From DASWZN01 sp963841635 (GTDB lineage Bacteria > Acidobacteriota > Terriglobia > Bryobacterales > Bryobacteraceae): a stretch of 64,000 nt of DNA. The stretch spans positions 5,146,001 to 5,210,000 of the forward strand of contig CAWJDO010000002.1 of NCBI GenBank assembly GCA_963841635.1, given 5' to 3'. The notes under the pieces are model-generated. The model did not search any database, was not told where the DNA came from, and was given only the letters and a program-made list of their open reading frames with translations. Position 1 is the stretch's first letter. Every line of letters begins with the position of its first letter. Positions 26,155-32,667 of this stretch are shown here, piece after piece. Both the position numbers and the translations under genes were made by a program.

Positions 26155-26738
26155 TTCACACTCGATCGTGCCAGCGTTTCAGGCGACATCTGCCGCGCCC
26201 TTACGACGAACCGTTTGGGCGCGGCTCCGATGTAGAAGAAGGGATAACACGTCACCAGCGTGAGCACGTTTTCGTGCGACGGCGCGAGCACGCTAACATC
26301 GCTCGGCTCTACCACCCTGAGCGACTCGACCTCGTACAGGAAGCCGCCAGTCAGCGTCGTGAAGTGAATCTGGTCCTTGATCTTCAGATCTTTCAGAGGG
26401 CGAAAGAACGTGTCCCGGTGCCCGGAAAGGCCCACGTTGCCTCGCTCGCCCGGGAGCGCCGTGCCGGGAATGTGCCCTACCCCGCGGCGGAGCGCGGTTC
26501 TGTCGACCCCTTCGATGACCACCGCGGCAAGGCCGAGGCTCGGGATCTCGAGGCGGCCGATCAGACCGTCCGTCGAGACCGCGCGCACGCCCTGGCTCCC
26601 CGCGCGCCGATCGCGCAGCAGGCGGTCGAAATCCATTCTCTCGCGCCGCTGGAACGCCCAGGTGTCCACCACGACGAATCCGCTGTAACCAAGAAGCAGG
26701 ACGGCGCAGGCAAAAAATGCGCGTTGGGCCCACTTCAT
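26151..26738 (-). CDS. Class D-like sortase (transpeptidase)
   Basis: A 195-residue membrane-anchored sortase. One N-terminal helix (about 7-27, FFACAVLLLGYSGFVVVDTW) is followed by the sortase barrel. Catalytic residues are all visible: His in GLSGHRDTFFRPL, Cys in TLVTCYPFFYIG and Arg in PKRFVVRAR. Sortases cut LPXTG-type signals and attach the protein to an amine, classically on Gram-positive cell walls. Here a protein with LPKTG plus a membrane tail is encoded three genes upstream in the same operon, making a plausible dedicated pair. Both ends overlap neighbours by ATGA, so VWA protein, sortase and regulator are translated together. Confidence 0.93.
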   Translation of the reverse strand: MKWAQRAFFACAVLLLGYSGFVVVDTWAFQRRERMDFDRLLRDRRAGSQGVRAVSTDGLIGRLEIPSLGLAAVVIEGVDRTALRRGVGHIPGTALPGERGNVGLSGHRDTFFRPLKDLKIKDQIHFTTLTGGFLYEVESLRVVEPSDVSVLAPSHENVLTLVTCYPFFYIGAAPKRFVVRARQMSPETLARSSVK

Positions 26739-27655
26739 TTGGCGCCCGTCTCGGCAAGCCGTGGCTCGCCGCCGCGTATGTAGCCGGCGCGCGTGCGTAC
26801 CGACAGTTTGTCGTGGCCCTTGGCCCGGGCAACTACTCGAACGGCCCGGTAGGCACCGTCATGAGCCAGGTTGAGTGGAACATATCCGATCGTGTATTGG
26901 TGGCGAATGTCCCGTGCGATGCGCTCGCAGATGGCGACCACTTCGCTGACCTCGCCCGGAAGAAACGCTTCGCCGCCCGTCGCCTGCGCCAGGCGCTTGA
27001 GCACGCCCGGGTTCCGGTCCGGGTCGTTCTGATCGAACAGGCCTACGGTGTAAATGACGGCGCTCGATTGCGAGGCCAGTCTCATCACCTCGGCCAAACT
27101 GCGCACGCTCCGGTTGTCACCGCCATCGCTGATCACGATCAGGACTTTCTTGTCCCGGCTGCCGCCTTCAAGTTCCTCCAGCGCCTTGGCGATGGCGTCG
27201 TAGAGGGCCGTCTGGCCTCCTGTGTCTGCGTTCCCGATCGCGTTTTGAAGCTCGGCGACGCTGCTCGTGAATCGCAGCGTGGCGGGTAGACCCAACGACA
27301 CCTTCTCATTGAAATTGACGACGAACATCTGGTCTTGCGGGTTGCTGGCCCGCGCGAACGTCCGGGCCGCGACGGATACCTCCGCGATCTTCGGCCCCAT
27401 CGTCGTGCTATGGTCGACGACCAGCCCCACCGTGACCGGGACATCTTCGCTCTTGAAGAGCCGGATCTGTTGCGGCGCGCCGTTTTCGTAAACCTCGAAT
27501 CCCTGCTCGTTCAGATCGGAGACGAAGCCGCCTTGCCGGCCGGTCACGGTAGCGTGCAGCACAACCAGGTTGACGTCCACCGAGATTCGGAACGAATCCT
27601 GCTGGGCAGCGTGGCCTAGCAGGACAAACAGGAGCAGAGCAGGGAGAGCTTTCAT
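26735..27655 (-). CDS. Secreted von Willebrand factor A (VWFA-related) protein
   Basis: A 306-residue exported protein with signal peptide MKALPALLLFVLLGHAAQQ. An N-terminal strand-rich part (DVNLVVLHATVTGRQGGFVS, then LNEQGFEVYENG) is typical of the acidobacterial VWFA-related family. The VWA domain (about 72-255) has a MIDAS of the form DHSTTMG, a later TGGQTALYDAI Thr and ISDGGDNRS Asp; the first motif is Asp-x-Ser-x-Thr instead of Asp-x-Ser-x-Ser. It probably binds a protein or wall ligand through a metal ion. Flanked by an LPXTG protein and sortase, it is a candidate surface adhesion or assembly factor. No LPXTG motif of its own is present. Confidence 0.92.
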   Translation of the reverse strand: MKALPALLLFVLLGHAAQQDSFRISVDVNLVVLHATVTGRQGGFVSDLNEQGFEVYENGAPQQIRLFKSEDVPVTVGLVVDHSTTMGPKIAEVSVAARTFARASNPQDQMFVVNFNEKVSLGLPATLRFTSSVAELQNAIGNADTGGQTALYDAIAKALEELEGGSRDKKVLIVISDGGDNRSVRSLAEVMRLASQSSAVIYTVGLFDQNDPDRNPGVLKRLAQATGGEAFLPGEVSEVVAICERIARDIRHQYTIGYVPLNLAHDGAYRAVRVVARAKGHDKLSVRTRAGYIRGGEPRLAETGAK

Positions 27656-27664
27656 GGCTGTTCC

Positions 27665-27841
27665 CTACGTCTTCACTTTCCCGGCGACCATCGTGCCGAG
27701 TCCGCCCATGATCATCACCGCGCTCAAAAACGGGGACATCACTTGCGCATGTTGGGTTTCAAGGCCGCTAGGAACCGACACGAAGATCGAAGCGATGCCG
27801 AGAATCAGCACCGCCATCCCAGTCCAAAATAGAGTTTTCAT
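27665..27841 (-). CDS. Small two-helix membrane protein
   Basis: A 58-residue protein starting at ATG 27841, the first Met followed by a membrane helix (MKTLFWTGMAVLILGIASIF). A short loop with ETQHAQ and a second helix (FLSAVMIMGGLGTMVAG) follow. It somewhat resembles DUF3185-type small membrane proteins. It lies between the LPXTG gene and the VWA gene (9-base gap to the latter), so it is part of the operon. Function is unknown. Confidence 0.72.
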   Translation of the reverse strand: MKTLFWTGMAVLILGIASIFVSVPSGLETQHAQVMSPFLSAVMIMGGLGTMVAGKVKT

Positions 27842-27903
27842 GTGCTCTCCTGGCCCGGCAGCGCGCCACACAAATCGGCGCGCCGCGTGGCGGACCTGGC
27901 TCC

Positions 27904-28635
27904 TTACGAAAGGCGTTTCTGCACCAGCCGGAGCGCAAAGCCGCCGCACAAAGCGAGCAACCCGAGCAGTTCGATCAGGGGCAATTCGCTACCCGTTTTC
28001 GGGAGTTGCGCCGCCGCAACCTGCACCGGCTCCGCAGGCGGCGGTGTGACCACCTGGGCCAGTTCCACTTCTTCTCCTGTGGGTTTGATCGCCATGACGG
28101 GCGCCTGCTTCAGTTGCGCGACCACCGGCTCGTCAGCCGACTTGATCGGCTCCGTGACTTCCACCGGGATGTCGGCAACCGTGAATAGGACCGGCGTGTT
28201 GGCGGTCTTCGACAGCTCTATGGCCTTGGCGCGCGGGTACACGAATTCCTCGCCCCAGTTCATGCCGGGATAGAACCATGCCCGGAGCGCTTCCGGCTGT
28301 CCCGCCGGCCGCTCGCTGAAAGTGACTACCGTCTTGCCGGTCGCCGTGAGGCGATAGTTTGGGATGGCCAGGATGGTCGCGTAAATCTGCGTCTCGTCCT
28401 GGTTGAAGATCTGAACGATGTGGCGGTCGGTCTGCGAGTCCAGGACCTTGAACACATAGGTCCCGGCCGGCAACACCCCCCACCCCTTCAAGTGGACGCC
28501 CGGAATCTCGACGGGCGCGCTGAAGGTCATCACGGTCTTCCTGTTCCACTCACTCGCGCTGGCGAGTGGCGAGAATACTGCACCCATTAGCGCCAGGCCG
28601 AATGCGGTGGCTGTTAGTGTTTTCAAGATACTCAT
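27904..28635 (-). CDS. Surface protein with LPXTG-type sorting signal
   Basis: A 243-residue exported protein, first gene of the long minus-strand operon. A signal peptide (MSILKTLTATAFGLALMGAVF) precedes a beta-rich domain (about 30-150; FSAPVEIPGVHLKGWGVLPA). A Pro/Val/Glu-rich spacer (about 165-210) leads to the C-terminal sorting signal: LPKTG near residue 214, a hydrophobic helix (LIELLGLLALCGGFAL) and the basic tail RLVQKRLS. This is a textbook sortase substrate. In a bacterium whose other genes indicate an outer membrane, its final location (periplasmic wall or surface) is open. A sigma-54-like promoter lies about 100 bases upstream. Confidence 0.9.
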   Translation of the reverse strand: MSILKTLTATAFGLALMGAVFSPLASASEWNRKTVMTFSAPVEIPGVHLKGWGVLPAGTYVFKVLDSQTDRHIVQIFNQDETQIYATILAIPNYRLTATGKTVVTFSERPAGQPEALRAWFYPGMNWGEEFVYPRAKAIELSKTANTPVLFTVADIPVEVTEPIKSADEPVVAQLKQAPVMAIKPTGEEVELAQVVTPPPAEPVQVAAAQLPKTGSELPLIELLGLLALCGGFALRLVQKRLS

Positions 28636-28733
28636 CTGTTCCCTCTCGTTTTGCTTAGGATCTGTGGGGCCGGCTTTTCGCTCTGTCCGGCAACTGCCTG
28701 CAGATTCGGCTGGCCGGCCGCACGGCCTGAGAG

Positions 28734-28750
28734 AAGCACTTCAAGGTCCA
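28734..28750 (-). promoter_or_regulatory. Sigma-54-type promoter of the LPXTG-sortase-kinase operon
   Basis: The minus strand reads TGGACCTTGAAGTGCTT, with GG and GC ten bases apart and TGCT at -12. It is about 100 bases before the start codon and shares the dyads at 28.9 kb with the divergent promoter. Confidence 0.55.
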
Positions 28751-28893
28751 TCGGCAGTACCAGAGCTTATCCTCGCGTTCCAGCGCCACCCTTCGGGTTG
28801 GGCGGCCAGCCTGGTGCAGCTATTGCTGTACGGAACGAGCAGGCCAAGCAGATCCTGAAGGGGCACGTCCCAGAAATCATCCTTGAATTCTAC

Positions 28894-28929
28894 GTGCAGC
28901 AACTGCCGCCTCGCGTGCAGCTTCTGCAC
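28894..28929. promoter_or_regulatory. Two GTGCAG-N3-CTGCAC activator sites between divergent promoters
   Basis: GTGCAG-CAA-CTGC (28894-28906) and GTGCAG-CTT-CTGCAC (28915-28929, perfect 6-base arms) are centred 21 bases apart. They lie about 45 bases upstream of the + strand -24/-12 site and 150 bases from the minus-strand one. The remainder of 28636-29023 contains no supported gene. Confidence 0.55.
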
Positions 28930-28964
28930 TTTACGAGTGGCAGTGGCCGGCCCGGGCAGTGCAC

Positions 28965-28981
28965 TGGCTCACCCGCCGCTT
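28965..28981 (+). promoter_or_regulatory. Sigma-54-type promoter of the lmo0937-NtrC operon
   Basis: TGGCTCACCCGCCGCTT has GG and GC ten bases apart with a TGGC -24 box. The start codon is 43 bases downstream. Confidence 0.55.
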
Positions 28982-29023
28982 TGGACCTGCGCTTGCACTC
29001 TGAGCCGCGAAGGAGAAACTAGG

Positions 29024-29176
29024 ATGCTTTGGACAATTTGCGTGGTTCTGCTGGTGCTGTGGGCGCTGGGGATGGTAACGTCCTTCACCGCCGGCGGGCT
29101 GCTCCACCTCTTGTTGGTCTTTGCGTTGATCGTTATGGTGGTGCGCCTGATTCAGGGACGCAGAGTTCTCGGTTAG
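29024..29176 (+). CDS. lmo0937-family small membrane protein
   Basis: A 50-residue, two-helix protein (MLWTICVVLLVLWALGMVT; GLLHLLLVFALIVMVVRLI) ending in a basic QGRRVLG. This is the common lmo0937 family, often stress-induced and of unknown mechanism. An AAGGAG Shine-Dalgarno element sits 8 bases before ATG 29024. It is the first gene of a + strand unit that ends with the NtrC-type activator. Confidence 0.88.
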   Translation: MLWTICVVLLVLWALGMVTSFTAGGLLHLLLVFALIVMVVRLIQGRRVLG

Positions 29177-29203
29177 TAGGAGCGGAACAGGAGAGGAAAT
29201 AGA

Positions 29204-29395
29204 ATGCCGTTACTTAGTATCGTGGTTACACTGGTCGTCATCGGAATCGTGATGTACGTGATCAACAGGTATATCCCCATGGCCTCCGGCATTAAGAACC
29301 TGCTGAACGTTGTGGTTGTCATCCTCGCCGCCGTGTGGGTCCTCCAGGTGGTTGGGCTGTGGGGACACGTGACAGGCTATAAGTTCATGCACTAA
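29204..29395 (+). CDS. Thivi_2564-family small membrane protein
   Basis: A 63-residue protein with two membrane helices (LLSIVVTLVVIGIVMYVINRY; NLLNVVVVILAAVWVLQVVG) separated by IPMASGIK, the pattern of the Thivi_2564 family. A GGAGAGGAAA stretch precedes the ATG. It follows the lmo0937-type gene by 27 bases. No function is established; pairing with lmo0937 proteins in stress-related loci is plausible. Confidence 0.87.
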   Translation: MPLLSIVVTLVVIGIVMYVINRYIPMASGIKNLLNVVVVILAAVWVLQVVGLWGHVTGYKFMH

Positions 29396-29420
29396 GCCAT
29401 GTACGCCACCTGGCACTTCC

Positions 29421-29996
29421 ATGAACATACTGAGCGTGCTCCTGCTGAGCGCCGTCCCGGTTGCGGCCATGGCTCAGCCCTTCGATCCGCTGGATGTGGA
29501 GGGCAAGCTGCGCTTCCATGTCGAAAGCATTTCGAGCCTCTCGTCGATGGCGGGATCCGCGGCATATGCCGGACTCCTGCAGGAGGCCAACGCGCCGGCA
29601 GAATGGGGACAGGGAGCCGGCGCCTACGGGAAGCGCTTCGTCTCTACTGTCGGCGGCGTGGCCATCTATGGCGGCCTCGGCTTTGCTCTCGACTCGACGC
29701 TGCACGAAGACCCGCGCTATTACCGATCACGCGGCGCGGGGGTTTGGCGTAGAACCGGCCACGCGCTGCGCGGAACCATATTGACACGCACCGACAGCGG
29801 CGGCGAGACTCTTTCCTTGTGGCGTCTGGGGAGTGCTTACGGCGCCGCCTTTCTCTCGAACCAGTGGTACCCGGACCGGCTGAATACCGTTCGCCTCGGC
29901 GTGCTACAGGGCTCTCTCGCGGTAGGGTTCGGCTTCGTCAGCAATCTCGGTTCCGAGTTCTGGCCGGATATTAGGCGGAGGATACTCCGCCGGTAA
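29421..29996 (+). CDS. Secreted protein of unknown function, probably envelope-associated
   Basis: A 191-residue protein with signal peptide MNILSVLLLSAVPVAAMAQ. The mature part has a Gly/Ala-rich stretch (GQGAGAYGKRFVSTVGGVAI), a conserved-looking EDPRYYRS segment and alternating hydrophobic residues near the C-terminus (VLQGSLAVGFGFVSNLGSEFWPDI). I recognise this pattern in unassigned acidobacterial proteins but cannot name a function. It lies 25 bases after the Thivi_2564-type gene and 18 before the activator gene, so it is cotranscribed. Confidence 0.75.
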   Translation: MNILSVLLLSAVPVAAMAQPFDPLDVEGKLRFHVESISSLSSMAGSAAYAGLLQEANAPAEWGQGAGAYGKRFVSTVGGVAIYGGLGFALDSTLHEDPRYYRSRGAGVWRRTGHALRGTILTRTDSGGETLSLWRLGSAYGAAFLSNQWYPDRLNTVRLGVLQGSLAVGFGFVSNLGSEFWPDIRRRILRR

Positions 29997-30014
29997 TTGC
30001 TAGAATAGGAGCCA

Positions 30015-31421
30015 ATGCCCCGACTGCCGGCGGTCTCTGGCCGGATTCTCATCGTCGACGATGATGAGCGCCAACGTGCCGCCTTGTCCGCGATGCTTTC
30101 CGATTCGGCCTTCGAGACGCAGGTGGCCTCCGATGGCCACGATGCCCTGGAGCGCCTCACCACCTTCAGCGCCGACGTCATAGTCTCTGACTTGATCATG
30201 CCGCGCATGGACGGCTTCGAACTCCTCCGGCTCCTGAAGGAACGCGGCGACCTCACTCCGGCCATCGTGCTCACCGGTTTCGGCAGCATGGAAAAGGCGC
30301 TGTCCGCGGTTCATGACCTCAACGCGTTCTGGTTCCTGGAGAAGCCGGTTGAGCCGCGTGCCTTCAAGACCCTTCTGGAACGTGCGATCCATTACAAGAG
30401 GAGTCTCCAGAAGACCGAGGAACTCAAGCGTGACCTGAGCCTTCGCGGCGTACTCGGGAACCTGGTGGGAACCTCCCCGGCGATGCAGCAGATCTTCGCG
30501 GTCATACGGCAGGTAGGCCCCACTTCGGCTCCTGTCCTGATCTGCGGAGAGAGCGGCACGGGCAAGGAGTTGGTTGCACGGGAAATTCATAAGTGCAGCC
30601 CCCGATCCGATGGGCCCTTCGTCGCCATCAACGCGGCCGCTCTGCCTGAAACTCTGATTGAGAGCGAGTTATTCGGCCACGAGAAGGGCGCGTTTACGGG
30701 GGCTATGGAGCGTTCAGCCGGCTGCTTTGAGCAGGCGCACGGGGGCACTCTGCTTCTCGACGAGATCGGCGAGATGCCGCAATCTACGCAACCGAAGCTG
30801 CTGCGCGTTCTCGAGGACTTGCGAGTGCGGCGGCTTGGCGGCAAGCACGAAATCCCCGTGGACGCTCGGGTACTTGCCGCGACGAGCCAGGACCTCGGAA
30901 CGCATCTCCGCGAAGAGCTTTACTACCGGTTGAGCGTCTTCCAGATCCAGATCCCGCCGCTGCGTGAGCATAAGGAAGATATCCCGCCGATCGCCGATGT
31001 CATGCTACAGAATCTGAATAAGAAGCACGGCACGCGCGTCACGGGGATCGATTCCGAAGTGCTCGAACTATTCCAGGGGTACGATTGGCCTGGAAATGTT
31101 CGGGAGTTACGAAATGTCCTGGAGCGGGCCACCATCATGGCAGGCGAGGGTTTGATTCGGCTGACAAACCTCCCTTCGCCCGCTTTCGCCCTAAGCCCCA
31201 ACCGGCACGCCCGCTTATCGCCCGCCTACGAGGGGCCGATCATGCTGCCGCCAGGTGAGCCGCTGATAAAGCTCGAGGCGGCTTACATCAAACTTACTCT
31301 TCAGCACGTTGGAGGCAATCGAAAGCGCGCCGCCGAGATGTTGGGAATCAGCCTGCGGACTTTGCAGAACCGGATCGCCGCGCTGCGCGAAGAGTCGAAG
31401 AGTACAGATACCGGTTCCTGA
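30015..31421 (+). CDS. NtrC-family sigma-54-dependent response regulator
   Basis: A 468-residue activator with receiver (about 12-125; VDDDERQRAAL, phospho-Asp in VIVSDLIMPRMDG, Lys in FLEKPVEP), AAA+ domain (about 145-380) and a Fis-type helix-turn-helix (about 420-460, NRKRAAEMLGISLRTLQNRI). The AAA+ part has Walker A GESGTGKE, the sigma-54-contact loop KGAFTGAMERSAG, Walker B TLLLDEIGEM and the arginine-finger region, so it should open sigma-54 promoters when phosphorylated. It is the last gene of a + strand unit that itself has a -24/-12 site, and four such sites lie in this cassette, making it the obvious local regulator. No kinase gene is adjacent; those at 22-25 kb are candidates. Confidence 0.95.
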   Translation: MPRLPAVSGRILIVDDDERQRAALSAMLSDSAFETQVASDGHDALERLTTFSADVIVSDLIMPRMDGFELLRLLKERGDLTPAIVLTGFGSMEKALSAVHDLNAFWFLEKPVEPRAFKTLLERAIHYKRSLQKTEELKRDLSLRGVLGNLVGTSPAMQQIFAVIRQVGPTSAPVLICGESGTGKELVAREIHKCSPRSDGPFVAINAAALPETLIESELFGHEKGAFTGAMERSAGCFEQAHGGTLLLDEIGEMPQSTQPKLLRVLEDLRVRRLGGKHEIPVDARVLAATSQDLGTHLREELYYRLSVFQIQIPPLREHKEDIPPIADVMLQNLNKKHGTRVTGIDSEVLELFQGYDWPGNVRELRNVLERATIMAGEGLIRLTNLPSPAFALSPNRHARLSPAYEGPIMLPPGEPLIKLEAAYIKLTLQHVGGNRKRAAEMLGISLRTLQNRIAALREESKSTDTGS

Positions 31422-31644
31422 TCGCGGCGTCCCGCCAATAGGCGATTGCCACCGGGACAAAAAGAAGTGGTGACCGCAGAGAGAGCACCGATAGGGTGGA
31501 CGGAAAAGCCGGACACCTGTGATCTTCGGACTCGATTGTCTGATCGTAATAGAGTCGTAGTGAAATCGGTGCCGGTTGCCTTCCATGCGTTTTACGATTT
31601 TGTGGAATCAATAACTTGCGTGTTTTCAATGGGTCCGCCGAGAC

Positions 31645-31665
31645 CGAATCCCACCCTCACCGCCA
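31645..31665 (+). repeat. Third copy of the tRNA-Ser 3' end, att-like
   Basis: Bases 31645-31665 are identical to 7303-7323 (last 21 bases of tRNA-Ser including CCA) in the same orientation. The 97-base leader of copies A and B is absent. TGTTTTCAA lies just upstream, like elements near the other copies. The copy is in the 354-base gap between the activator and M48 genes, which holds no supported gene, and it marks the right end of the envelope cassette. Confidence 0.8.
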
Positions 31666-31775
31666 TAACAAAATCAAGCTTGCGGCTACCGCATTTCTGC
31701 GGTCCCCCGGACGCGCGCAATTCAAAAATCTCGGAGCCGGCGGCCAGGAGTAAGGGCGCCGCGTCGGAGGTTGCG

Positions 31776-32660
31776 TCACCGCGTTACCGGGACCTGGCGC
31801 TCGTAGTTCTCGACGCCTTCGTTGAGCGCGCGGCCAGCCAGACGCTCCCGGTTGCGCTTCGCCAGCTCTTCCAGTGTCCGGATTCGCTCCGCATCGGGAG
31901 GATGCGTATCGAAGTACGACGCGAGCTGGTCGTGCGTCGCGCCCGCGATCTCGTCGAGCGGGTTCGCGGCCGCCGCGCGTGGCGACCCAGGCCTGAAGCG
32001 GCGATACAGCCGCGGGGCGGCTTCCGGATCGTAGCCTGCCTGCGAGCAGAGACGCAGACTCTGGGCGTCGGCCTCGGTCTCCTGGTATTTGGAGTAGCCG
32101 CGAGCCACGAAGCGGCGCACGTGCTCGGGAATTCTGGCGATGCCCGGGGCAACGGCCTCGTCGAGAACGGATTCGTTCTGATAGAGCTCGACGGCGTGGC
32201 GGAGGTCGACGTGCGACATCTCGTGACCGAGGATGTAGGCCAGTTCCGCCTCCGAGTGGATGTCCGCCAGCATGCCTGTGAAGATGAACACCTGTCCGCC
32301 GGGAAGAGCGAAGGCGTTCTCTTGGGACGACGGGAGGACGTGAAAGCTGTACCGGATTCCGGGCCGCCGCAGATACGGCACGAGCGCCGATCCGACTGCC
32401 GCGATGTAGGCTTCCTGCGCGGGATCGGGAGGGTCGGTCAGGTTCATACCCGCGATCAGCCGGTTGCCGAGGTCCACTTCGCGAGCGTCGGACATGCGCG
32501 TGAGGCGCAGGCCGAACTGGTCGGCATCGCGCAGGACGTCGCCCCAGACCTCGGATGCGGAGGAGAGGTTGACGTCGGGATCGAGATCGCCCAGCCATGC
32601 GGTCGCGCCCCCTGCCAGCAGCAGCGCCAGGGTCGCGAGACCAAGCCATTTGCGCATCAT
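31776..32660 (-). CDS. M48-family metalloprotease
   Basis: A 294-residue exported or membrane-tethered peptidase. A perfect AGGAGG lies five bases before ATG 32660, and the N-terminus (MMRKWLGLATLALLLAGGAT) is a signal anchor. The zinc motif is HEMSH within AYILGHEMSHVDLRHAVE, with a downstream Glu in YSKYQETEADAQSLRL as the third ligand. NAFALPGGQVFIFTGML is the usual M48 strand. A late segment (YFDTHPPDAERIRTLEEL) is also family-typical. Such BepA/LoiP-like enzymes degrade misfolded envelope proteins. It is the last gene of a four-gene operon, 7 bases after the DUF2339 gene. Confidence 0.94.
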   Translation of the reverse strand: MMRKWLGLATLALLLAGGATAWLGDLDPDVNLSSASEVWGDVLRDADQFGLRLTRMSDAREVDLGNRLIAGMNLTDPPDPAQEAYIAAVGSALVPYLRRPGIRYSFHVLPSSQENAFALPGGQVFIFTGMLADIHSEAELAYILGHEMSHVDLRHAVELYQNESVLDEAVAPGIARIPEHVRRFVARGYSKYQETEADAQSLRLCSQAGYDPEAAPRLYRRFRPGSPRAAAANPLDEIAGATHDQLASYFDTHPPDAERIRTLEELAKRNRERLAGRALNEGVENYERQVPVTR

Positions 32661-32667
32661 AGTCCTC

